From contig JASBZF010000086.1 of the NCBI GenBank assembly GCA_029983625.1, positions 1 through 6,638 on the forward strand: DNA of 6,638 bases. The letters are read 5' to 3'. The translations under genes and the position numbers were made by a program. This DNA is from Pauljensenia sp. Its GTDB lineage: Bacteria; Actinomycetota; Actinomycetes; Actinomycetales; Actinomycetaceae. The notes below the pieces were generated by a model, which searched no databases, had not been told where the DNA came from, and saw nothing but the letters and a program-made list of their open reading frames with translations. Shown here in pieces: positions 1 through 5,017 of the stretch; position 1 is the stretch's first letter; each line of letters starts with the position of its first letter.

Positions 1-212
1 GCATGCACCGCTAGGTGTGCGAGGAGAGCGAACTCCTGGGTGGTGAGATCAACGTCTTGGTGGTTGCGGCAAACGCGCTTGCGATCGACGTCGATCGTGA
101 GGGAAAGTGGCGAGAGGGGGAGTCCTGCGAGGATGTCAAGGAATTCCTCGAAGGTAGTATCCGCGGCAGTTTCAATAGCGACGGCGGGTTCGGGAGTATA
201 AACGAGGGCCAT
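1..212 (-). CDS. Receiver-less winged-helix regulator, 5' part (paralogue of the gene at 4535-4966)
   Basis: Reading the minus strand from the ATG at 212-210 gives an uninterrupted frame of 70 full codons that leaves the window at position 1. The product begins MALVYTPEP and ends in QEFALLAHLAVH. It aligns without gaps to the first 71 residues of the regulator at 4535-4966, with about 33 identities by hand count. The shared parts are the MxLVYTPxP start, FxxFLxxLAxLxLSP at about 21-35, DxDR at 41-44, and the LTxxEFxLLAHLAxHA entry into a PhoB/OmpR-type winged helix. The recognition helix lies outside the window. No in-frame ATG, GTG or TTG was seen in the part of the frame checked upstream, so this ATG is the natural start. 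No strong Shine-Dalgarno sequence precedes it, only GGATAC six bases before. The likely role is a DNA-binding regulator; its target and signal are unknown. Longer reading frames antisense to it are shadows, because only this frame matches a homologue. Confidence 0.82.
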   Translation of the reverse strand, partial: MALVYTPEPAVAIETAADTTFEEFLDILAGLPLSPLSLTIDVDRKRVCRNHQDVDLTTQEFALLAHLAVH

Positions 213-309
213 GATGGTGTATCCAATTTCTTTGGCACCGAACCTAAGAATCGCGTAGCAATGCGCATCGCGAAGGTAGTAGGGGTTCGGCTGTGACGGA
301 CGTGGGATA

Positions 310-329
310 GTCGGTCACATACACATTCG
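310..329 (-). promoter_or_regulatory. Conserved upstream element, copy 1
   Basis: On the minus strand this reads CGAATGTGTATGTGACCGAC. The same sequence with one change (C to T) lies at 4429-4448 upstream of the paralogous regulator, in the same orientation relative to its gene. Here it ends 97 bases before the ATG of the left regulator; in the other copy it ends 86 bases before. A 19/20 match at matched positions upstream of paralogues that are only about 46% identical in protein points to a selected site. It could be an operator or activator site, perhaps autoregulatory. The function is inferred. Confidence 0.65.
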
Positions 330-378
330 TGTGCATACGCCACCCGTTAGGCGGCAGGTCTGCATCACGAAAGCACTC

Positions 379-388
379 ATGTGATCGA
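379..388 (+). promoter_or_regulatory. Inverted half-copy of the conserved element
   Basis: ATGTGATCGA on the plus strand matches the core of the copy-2 element exactly and forms an inverted pair with TCGGTCACAT at 311-320 (9 of 10 complementary, 58 bases apart). It may be a second binding site of the same regulator that allows looping, but a 10-base match alone is weak. Confidence 0.3.
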
Positions 389-475
389 TTTTCAGGTATT
401 TACTCAACCTCGGCAGAAGTTATCCGAATGTTGAGACCATGTAACGAAAGAAGCGCGCAGGGACGCATGCCCGCA

Positions 476-493
476 GTGTTTTCGTACGAACAC
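476..493. repeat. Near-perfect palindrome upstream of the tRNA
   Basis: GTGTTTTCGTACGAACAC contains the perfect 10-base palindrome TTCGTACGAA at 481-490. It extends outward to GTG/CAC on both sides if two T bases on the left are skipped. It sits about 105 bases before the tRNA and could be a protein-binding site. No factor can be named. Confidence 0.4.
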
Positions 494-495
494 AT

Positions 496-524
496 TGAGA
501 GGCTCTGACTCTCACGTCCTCTCA
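496..524. repeat. Two mutually exclusive hairpins sharing one arm
   Basis: TGAGAGG at 496-502 can pair with CCTCTCA at 518-524 (7 bp). Alternatively, TGAGAG at 496-501 can pair with CTCTCA at 509-514 (6 bp, 7-base loop). The two right arms form a direct repeat. The arrangement resembles a small switch, but no transcript is known to start upstream of it. Confidence 0.3.
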
Positions 525-553
525 GCCCATTTCCTCCTCTTTCGATGAGACGC

Positions 554-559
554 TAAGCT
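554..559 (+). promoter_or_regulatory. Possible -10 box for tRNA-Arg
   Basis: TAAGCT fits the TANNNT pattern of actinobacterial housekeeping promoters and would place the transcript start about 30 bases before the tRNA. No convincing -35 box lies 16-18 bases upstream (the stretch there is TTCCTC-like), so this is a weak call. Confidence 0.25.
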
Positions 560-596
560 AGAGGCGCTCACATTGTGGGCCGCACGCCGTGCACCA

Positions 597-669
597 GCCT
601 CCGTAGCTCAATGGATAGAGCAAGGGCCTTCTAATCCCGAGGTTGCAGGTTCGAGTCCTGTCGGGGGCG
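597..669 (+). tRNA. tRNA-Arg (anticodon UCU, reads AGA/AGG)
   Basis: A full cloverleaf fits 73 bases. The acceptor stem GCCTCCG (597-603) pairs with CGGGGGC (662-668), with G669 as discriminator. The D stem is GCTC/GAGC. The anticodon loop CTTCTAA (628-634) has TCT at 630-632. The variable loop is AGGTT and the T arm GCAGG-TTCGAGT-CCTGT. The 3' CCA is not encoded; the discriminator is followed by CAAG. The anticodon stem has only three Watson-Crick pairs in the middle, because the outer pair is A623-G639 and the inner pair C627-T635. The rest is intact, so it is probably functional. The hairpin at 685-727 likely ends or trims the transcript. Confidence 0.93.
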
Positions 670-684
670 CAAGAGGGAGCTTGA

Positions 685-727
685 AGGAAATCCTTGGAGA
701 TTGTCGAACACTCTCCAAGGATTTCCT
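685..727. terminator. Long perfect hairpin between the convergent tRNA and transporter gene
   Basis: AGGAAATCCTTGGAGA (685-700) is perfectly complementary to 712-727, giving a 16-bp stem. The 11-base spacer can pair further as TGT/ACA around a CGA loop after one mismatch. It lies 16 bases after the tRNA and 60 bases past the stop codon of the transporter gene, which converges on it. No T-run follows on either strand, so it is not a canonical intrinsic terminator. A bidirectional, U-less terminator is the most likely role; an RNA-processing site is an alternative. Confidence 0.65.
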
Positions 728-786
728 ATCTCAGCTTATGAAAAGCCCTACAGGGTAGCGTAGTGATACGAGCGGAACTTCTGTCC

Positions 787-2259
787 TCAAGAACGTATCT
801 TTGATGACTCTTCAATCTGCGCCTTAGAGGGGAGACGCGCGATCCCAATGCCTGTCGCACCCCAAAGAAGTGCGAATCCTATGGCGATCCAGTTACACAC
901 AGCCCACGGCATGTAGGAGATGGTGGCTACTCCCAGAGTTCCTGCCATGTAGGCTCCGGCTGAGGTCCACGGAAGGATCGGCTCCCATAAGGTCGCTGAA
1001 TCTTCGATGCTTCGAGAAAGATTCTTTGGATCCAACCCGCGTGTGATGTACTCATTTCGGAGCATTTCACCGGGGATCAGTAAAGAAACTTGGCCGTTTG
1101 ACGTGATGCCGATCATCGCTAGGCCCGCGCCGATCGTTGCTGCAATGAGGCCGAAAGTTCCTTTGACAGGCTTAAGGAGCATCGCAATCAGAACATCGAG
1201 TGAACCTGAGACTGAGACGATGCCCGCAAAGGTGATCGCGCAGAAACAGATGAGGAGAATGGACATCATGGAATTCATGCCGCCGCGGTTGAGTAGTCGG
1301 GTCACGTCGTCGATAACTGTGGATGGGTCGAATCCCTTGTGAGCAAGCATTTTGACGTTGAAGCCGTTGACGGAGGAAATCACAGTGTCTTTAAAAGAAA
1401 TCCCTTGAAAGACAAGGGCATTACACATCGCAACTGCACTGGAAACGAGAATGACAGGAATCGTCGGCTTCTTGAAAAGGGATCCGACTAGGACGATAAG
1501 GACCGGCAGGAGGAGGAAAGGATTCCATGAGAAAGCTGAATCGAGAGTGCTCAGGATTGTCTCAAGCTTTTCAGGGACTTGGCCGCCGTGGCTTCCGATT
1601 CCGAAGAAGAGGTAGACAAGAGCTGCGATCAGAAAAGAGGGAAGAGTCGTCCATAGGAGGTGTCGAATATGGGTAAAAAGATTGACACCGGTTGCCATTG
1701 AAGCGATGTTTGTCGTATCGGAGAGCGGGGAGAGTTTATCGCCGAAATACGCACCAGAAACGACCGCACCAGCGACCATTGCGAGATTGGCATCCATCCC
1801 GACAGCCACACCCATAAAAGCAACGCCGACTGTGCCAGCACACCCCCAAGATGTTCCGGTGCAGAGAGAAACAATTGCAGTGACGACAAGTGCGACGAGG
1901 GCGATGTACTCAGGAGCGATGAGATGGAGGCCGTAGAAGATGAGCATGGGGATTGTTCCCCCTGCCATCCACGTGCCAATAAGCATCCCCACCGAAATGA
2001 GAATGAGGATGGCGGGCATGGTTTTTGCGATCTTGTCCGCTATTGATCCCATGATCTCTTCCCAGGAGTACCCCAAATAGCAGGCGAGAATACCTGCCAC
2101 AACAGAAGAAGCGATCAGGAGGGGTTCGACTGGAAGCTCGGCGAAAATGTAGCCGCCTCCCAGCAAAATAATGAGGGTGAGGATCGGGAGTGTGGCGAGA
2201 AGAGCTGAGGGCTGCCGATGTACTTTCGCCCTCGTTTTCGCTAACAATTTCGCTGACAT
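787..2259 (-). CDS. nhaC: NhaC-family Na+/H+ antiporter-type transporter
   Basis: A polytopic inner-membrane protein of 490 residues, a usual length for the family. About 11-13 hydrophobic segments are visible, for example near residues 20-40, 46-64, 82-103, 119-137, 200-222, 247-285, 333-352, 366-398 and 425-475. NhaC/MleN signatures are clear: GTSWGCAGT near 136-144, GAYFGDKLSPLSDTTN near 170-185, and SIEDSATLWEPILPW near 418-432. Two adjacent ATGs exist. The second (2259) is chosen because AAAGGA lies five bases before it but only two before the first (2262). It is the last gene of the operon, 24 bases after the PLP enzyme. NhaC proteins exchange Na+ or H+, sometimes with an organic solute such as malate/lactate in MleN, and some homologues have been assigned to amino-acid uptake by regulon analysis (LysW, MetT). 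Given its partners, import of an amino acid or thioether is a reasonable inference. The substrate is not shown by the sequence. Confidence 0.92.
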   Translation of the reverse strand: MSAKLLAKTRAKVHRQPSALLATLPILTLIILLGGGYIFAELPVEPLLIASSVVAGILACYLGYSWEEIMGSIADKIAKTMPAILILISVGMLIGTWMAGGTIPMLIFYGLHLIAPEYIALVALVVTAIVSLCTGTSWGCAGTVGVAFMGVAVGMDANLAMVAGAVVSGAYFGDKLSPLSDTTNIASMATGVNLFTHIRHLLWTTLPSFLIAALVYLFFGIGSHGGQVPEKLETILSTLDSAFSWNPFLLLPVLIVLVGSLFKKPTIPVILVSSAVAMCNALVFQGISFKDTVISSVNGFNVKMLAHKGFDPSTVIDDVTRLLNRGGMNSMMSILLICFCAITFAGIVSVSGSLDVLIAMLLKPVKGTFGLIAATIGAGLAMIGITSNGQVSLLIPGEMLRNEYITRGLDPKNLSRSIEDSATLWEPILPWTSAGAYMAGTLGVATISYMPWAVCNWIAIGFALLWGATGIGIARLPSKAQIEESSKIRS

Positions 2260-2286
2260 CATTGTCCTTTCTGTGTGATTGAGGAA

Positions 2287-3504
2287 TTAGAAAGAAGCGT
2301 GGATGCGACCGTTACGCACACGAATAAGAGCACGACTGAAGTGACGAACTGCCTGAAGAAGAGGATCGAGAGGCATGGCTGTGTTGATCCGAAAGAACCC
2401 CTCGAAATTCGTACCGAATTCTTGCCCCGGTGTCACAAGGACTCGTGAGCTACGGCAAGCCTGTTCAAGGTGAGCCGCGGTGGGCGCGTAAGGGCGTGCA
2501 TCGACCCACAGAAGATAGGTTCCTTCGGGGTCTGTCACGTGCGCTTCGGGGAGCTCGGTAGCGAGGAGGTCACGTGTCGCACGAATATTCGTGTCGATTC
2601 TGTCCTGAAGTGCATCAACCCATTGATCTGAGTAGTTCCATGCGGCGATGGCTGCGGGAATAGCGAAATAATTCGGATTGTGAAGGCCAAGTTGACGTTT
2701 TGCTTTCTCAAGTTCGTCGATGATCTGACCACGCGCAAAAATAGCGCTTGCCTCCAGCCCTGCGATTGTGAAGGTTTTGCTCGGAGAGGTACAGTGAAGG
2801 ATTCGTCCTTCTTGCCATAGGTCGGGGGATATGCGTGCAAGAGGGAGATAAGGAACTCCGTTTGAGCGGGTGAAATCTGCGTGAATATCGTCGCTCAGAA
2901 TGAGAATGTCGTGTGCGCGCGCGATTGCGCTGATCTTTTCCAGTTCTTTTTGGCTCCACACCCTGCCACTTGGATTATGCGGGTGCGTGAAGAGGAAAAG
3001 ATCCGCTCGCGTCATTGCTGATTCGAGAGCTTCGAAGTCAATGCGTGCTTTCGATGTCGTATCGAGCAGTTCGACACTTTCGATGGAGGCTCCGGCATAT
3101 TCGCATACTTCAAGAAAAGGGTGGTATGCGGGAGTCAAGGTGACGACACGCGCTGGCCTTCCGGTCCTGTGGGGGATGATGAGATGAACGAGGGCGGCGA
3201 CGCACTGAACGATGCGTGGAAAGAAAACACAATCGTGAGGATCGGGAGTCCAGCCGTGGCGTCGATGCTGCCAATTGGCGGCGCTTTGACGGAAATCATC
3301 AAAGACTTCTGTATAGCCATAAGACCCTAGTTTTGCCGCAGTTTCAACGGCTTCGATAACGGCGGGAGCGGTACGAAACTCCATGTCGGCAACACTGAGT
3401 GCAAGGGTTTTGCGACCAAGCGGTGCTGCGAGGAGATCCCATTTTGCGCTGTGAGTGTCCCAACGAGAAAGAGGAGAGTGAAAGTCGAATTCTGCTTCTG
3501 TCAT
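2287..3504 (-). CDS. PLP-dependent aminotransferase-fold enzyme, MalY/PatB type (putative C-S beta-lyase)
   Basis: A 405-residue cytosolic fold-type I PLP enzyme, full length for the MalY/PatB family (about 390-400). Visible markers are VADMEFRTAPAV near 38-49 (the family's characteristic N-terminal strand), HPHNPSG at 174-180 (cofactor-ring asparagine region), SDDIHADF at 204-211 (aspartate contacting the pyridine nitrogen), SPSKTFTIAGL with the Schiff-base lysine at about K243, and FRIN with the substrate-carboxylate arginine at about R372. Characterised relatives cleave cystathionine, cystine or cysteine S-conjugates to pyruvate, ammonia and a thiol; others are true aminotransferases, so the reaction is inferred. 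The start ATG overlaps the stop of the upstream regulator gene as ATGA and has GGAGA shortly before it, so translation is probably coupled. It shares an operon with a YheO-type regulator and an NhaC transporter. Confidence 0.92.
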   Translation of the reverse strand: MTEAEFDFHSPLSRWDTHSAKWDLLAAPLGRKTLALSVADMEFRTAPAVIEAVETAAKLGSYGYTEVFDDFRQSAANWQHRRHGWTPDPHDCVFFPRIVQCVAALVHLIIPHRTGRPARVVTLTPAYHPFLEVCEYAGASIESVELLDTTSKARIDFEALESAMTRADLFLFTHPHNPSGRVWSQKELEKISAIARAHDILILSDDIHADFTRSNGVPYLPLARISPDLWQEGRILHCTSPSKTFTIAGLEASAIFARGQIIDELEKAKRQLGLHNPNYFAIPAAIAAWNYSDQWVDALQDRIDTNIRATRDLLATELPEAHVTDPEGTYLLWVDARPYAPTAAHLEQACRSSRVLVTPGQEFGTNFEGFFRINTAMPLDPLLQAVRHFSRALIRVRNGRIHASF

Positions 3505-4172
3505 TTGTCATCTCCATTGAGTTCGTTGAGATAGTTGTAGATGGAGAAGCGAGTGCATCTCAGTGCCTGAGCCGCTATTTCTGCAGCATCTCGCAGGAGG
3601 AAGAACCCCTTTGCCTGCAGGTGGCGGATAACTTCTACTTTGTGTTCCTTCTTCATTTCTTCCACGGGAAGATGAACGGATGAGATCGCTTGCGTCAGGA
3701 GGAGCCGGGAGAGCTCGTCAAGGTCGTGAACGAAAACTTCTTCCTCTGTGTCCTTGTGGAGTGGACAAGCTTCCTGAACTCCCGTGAGGGTAGCGGTGAG
3801 TGCGTGAAGTTGTTCCCACTGGCTGATGTCCCGATTGATACACAGTGCGGCGGCGGGGATACCTTCTGCGTTGCGAAGAATAATCGTGGTGGAAAGAAGC
3901 GGTTTGCCTGTCGGGGAGGTCGTGCGGTATCCGATGCTTGTTTTCAGCTGTCCGTTTGCTGCCTCACTTAAGAGTTTATCGGTTGCAGGACCGCCGATCG
4001 TGCGACCAGTGACATCTCCGCTGATCGCGATGATTGAGCGTGGGAGACGGGAAAGATCATGGATGATGACTTCCGAAGGGCCAAGCACACTTGCTGCAAG
4101 AGGTTCAACGAGTTGTTGAAGTGTTGAGAGGAGTTCATTGTGCTCAGAGGGTTCTGAATTGTGAGTGAACAT
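3501..4172 (-). CDS. YheO/DauR-type transcriptional regulator (PAS-like sensor plus HTH)
   Basis: From the ATG at 4172 the product has 223 residues. Residues about 10-125 form a YheO-like PAS domain, seen in VIIHDLSRLPRSIIAISGDV, GRTIGGPATD, SPTGKPLLSTTIILRN and AAALCINRDIS. Residues about 175-218 form a DauR-like helix-turn-helix, including FFLLRDAAEIAAQAL and RFSIYNYLNEL. The frame could open 28 codons earlier at 4256, but 4172 is preferred: GAAGGG lies six bases before it, and the likely promoter at 4211-4239 would leave the earlier ATG untranscribed. In this family, E. coli YheO is poorly characterised and Pseudomonas DauR represses D-arginine catabolism genes. It is first in the operon, translationally coupled to the PLP enzyme, and probably controls its own operon in response to a small ligand, perhaps the transporter's substrate. 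Confidence 0.92.
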   Translation of the reverse strand: MFTHNSEPSEHNELLSTLQQLVEPLAASVLGPSEVIIHDLSRLPRSIIAISGDVTGRTIGGPATDKLLSEAANGQLKTSIGYRTTSPTGKPLLSTTIILRNAEGIPAAALCINRDISQWEQLHALTATLTGVQEACPLHKDTEEEVFVHDLDELSRLLLTQAISSVHLPVEEMKKEHKVEVIRHLQAKGFFLLRDAAEIAAQALRCTRFSIYNYLNELNGDDK

Positions 4173-4210
4173 GAGCTTCCCTTCTTTGGGTCCCGGCTCT
4201 TTAGTTTTGT

Positions 4211-4239
4211 AGTGTAGTGAATCAATATCCATATGACAA
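4211..4239 (-). promoter_or_regulatory. Promoter of the regulator/PLP enzyme/transporter operon
   Basis: On the minus strand a -35 box TTGTCA (4239-4234; 5 of 6 to consensus) is followed after exactly 17 bases by a -10 box TACACT (4216-4211; TANNNT). Transcription would begin near 4204, giving a leader of about 30 bases before the ATG at 4172 with its own ribosome-binding site. This is the best promoter in the window. Confidence 0.65.
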
Positions 4240-4249
4240 CAATTTGTTG
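4237..4249. promoter_or_regulatory. Palindromic candidate operator over the -35 box
   Basis: CAACAATTTGTTG is a perfect odd-centred palindrome with 6-base arms. It overlaps three bases of the -35 box of the operon promoter. TGAC-type bases flank it imperfectly on both sides. A repressor bound here would block RNA polymerase, and the YheO/DauR-type protein encoded first in the operon is the obvious candidate. Confidence 0.55.
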
Positions 4250-4302
4250 AAGTCAATCCTGTTCTCAGCTGCTTTAGGGCGGCGCGGGATGTGCTGGAAA
4301 TA

Positions 4303-4319
4303 CTGTGTGTTCCTGTGTC
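4303..4319 (+). promoter_or_regulatory. Direct repeats CTGTGTG / CTGTGTC with a 10-base period
   Basis: CTGTGTG at 4303-4309 and CTGTGTC at 4313-4319 are separated by three bases, so the repeats fall on the same face of the helix. A third ACTGTGTG copy is at 4340-4347. PhoB/OmpR-type winged-helix proteins typically bind tandem direct repeats with a period of 10-11 bases, and such a protein is encoded just downstream. Autoregulatory binding is an inference. Confidence 0.35.
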
Positions 4320-4371
4320 TCACAATCTGGTCTGCGTACACTGTGTGCCTTCCGGCGCGCTCATACTTATG

Positions 4372-4421
4372 CGCATGACGACCTTCGCGACCACGATGCA
4401 CCGCCCCTTCGGGTGCCTCAT
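4372..4421. repeat. Nested dyad upstream of the right regulator
   Basis: CGCATGA at 4372-4378 can pair with TCATGCG near 4418-4424, enclosing a smaller GCACC/GGTGC pair (about 4398-4402 and 4412-4416). The outer loop is long, so this may be a protein-binding dyad rather than a folded RNA. It ends just before copy 2 of the conserved element. Confidence 0.3.
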
Positions 4422-4428
4422 GCGTGCG

Positions 4429-4448
4429 CGAATGTGTATGTGATCGAC
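4429..4448 (+). promoter_or_regulatory. Conserved upstream element, copy 2
   Basis: CGAATGTGTATGTGATCGAC lies 86 bases before the ATG at 4535. It matches the element upstream of the left paralogue at 19 of 20 positions, in the same orientation toward its gene. It contains TGTG twice with a six-base period. The likely role is a shared control site for the two paralogous regulators. Confidence 0.65.
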
Positions 4449-4534
4449 CCATAAAACACCACAGTTGATCACCGCCGCCTCAGAAAAACCCCAGAAAAGT
4501 GGGCAAAGCGGCGCCGAAGAATCGGATACCAACC

Positions 4535-4966
4535 ATGACTCTTGTCTACACCCCTGCGCCCTCGACTGACATCGACGACACCCCCGCCCAATCCTTCACC
4601 GACTTCCTCAACGTCCTCGCTCACCTGCGGCTCTCACCGGCCACAGTGGACCTGGACCTGGATCGTCGCTCCCTCATCATCTGCGGAAAACGCGTGAAAC
4701 TCTGTACCAAAGAATTCGAACTCCTCGCCCACCTCGCAGCTCACGCTGACCGCGCGGTCTCCCGTGAAGAACTCTTCGCAAGCGTGTGGTCAGGCTCAAA
4801 ACTCAGCCCTGAATCGCGCACCGTCGATGCCCACATCCGCCGACTGCGTCAGAAAATCACCGATGCCCCGGATCTCGTCTCAACGGTCAGAGGCGAAGGC
4901 TACCGATTCAACACAAGCTCCGGTGTCCGCGTACACACAAAACGCGTCCACACCCTCGCCGCCTAA
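4535..4966 (+). CDS. Receiver-less PhoB/OmpR-type winged-helix regulator
   Basis: A complete 143-residue protein. Residues about 41-126 form a PhoB/OmpR-type winged helix: LCTKEFELLAHLAAHADRAVSREELFASVW, then the recognition helix around SRTVDAHIRRLRQKI (94-108), then the wing hairpin VSTVRGEGYRF. The usual phospho-receiver domain is absent. Instead there is a module of about 40 residues (MTLVYTP..., FTDFLNVLAHLRLSP) that also occurs in the left-edge paralogue, and a short basic tail after residue 127. The frame could start at GTG 4499, adding 12 residues, but the ATG is chosen because the paralogue's homology begins exactly there and the two upstream segments align only with a frameshift. 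Not being a standard response regulator, it cannot be switched by receiver phosphorylation; its signal is unknown. It converges on ilvA across 51 bases. Confidence 0.9.
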   Translation: MTLVYTPAPSTDIDDTPAQSFTDFLNVLAHLRLSPATVDLDLDRRSLIICGKRVKLCTKEFELLAHLAAHADRAVSREELFASVWSGSKLSPESRTVDAHIRRLRQKITDAPDLVSTVRGEGYRFNTSSGVRVHTKRVHTLAA

Positions 4967-4968
4967 AA

Positions 4969-4996
4969 GAATCCGAACGACACACAATACGGATTC
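4969..4996. terminator. Weak inverted repeat between convergent genes
   Basis: GAATCCG (4969-4975) pairs perfectly with CGGATTC (4990-4996) around a 14-base spacer. It lies in the 51-base gap between the stop codons of the right regulator and ilvA, the place for a shared terminator. There is no T-run and the stem is short, so the call is tentative. Confidence 0.35.
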
Positions 4997-5017
4997 CACA
5001 CATACAGCGCGAGTTCA

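Larger units (their letters stand above)
213..596. other. Non-coding region between the left regulator and tRNA-Arg
   Basis: About 380 bases without a credible gene. It should hold the promoter region of the left regulator (leftward) and the promoter of the tRNA (rightward). Visible structure is a 20-base element at 310-329 shared with the upstream region of the paralogous regulator, an inverted partner of it at 379-388, a palindrome at 476-493 and alternative hairpins at 496-524. Very short frames exist, such as a 13-codon one from the ATG at 467, but nothing supports their translation. Confidence 0.6.
4173..4534. other. Divergent regulatory region between the operon and the right regulator
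   Basis: About 360 bases without a credible gene. The left part carries the promoter and palindromic operator of the minus-strand operon. The right part carries CTGTGT repeats (4303-4347), a GC-rich dyad (4372-4421) and copy 2 of the conserved element (4429-4448), all likely to serve the plus-strand regulator. No clear sigma-A promoter was found for the plus-strand gene. Confidence 0.6.

Noticed and set aside
11..343. Open frame of about 110 codons on the minus strand, and one of about 93 codons on the plus strand at 15-296
   Set aside because: Both overlap the real minus-strand regulator frame (1-212), which is the only one with homology to the gene at 4535-4966. Their compositions are not protein-like.
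573..758. Plus-strand open frame of 61 codons
   Set aside because: It runs straight through the tRNA-Arg gene and the hairpin after it.
735..765. Small hairpin CCCT/AGGG with TTTT on the minus strand just after the transporter gene
   Set aside because: The stem has only 3-4 pairs around a very small loop. The long hairpin at 685-727 is a far better candidate for ending the transcript.
4173..4256. Longer N-terminus (28 extra residues) for the YheO-type regulator
   Set aside because: The start would lie upstream of the likely transcription start, has no clear ribosome-binding site and adds sequence that does not resemble the family.
4369..4390. ATGCGCAT and ACCTTCGCGA, both also found upstream of the left regulator (261-277)
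   Set aside because: Their order relative to the conserved element and the gene differs between the two regions, and matches of this length between two regions of several hundred bases can occur by chance.
4222..4452. Minus-strand open frame rich in His and Arg
   Set aside because: It covers the divergent promoter region, including the operon promoter and copy 2 of the conserved element. The composition is that of antisense GC-rich DNA and no domain is seen.
597..4534. Genomic island inserted at tRNA-Arg
   Set aside because: No integrase is present and no repeat of the tRNA 3' end was found elsewhere in the window. The genes look native in style.
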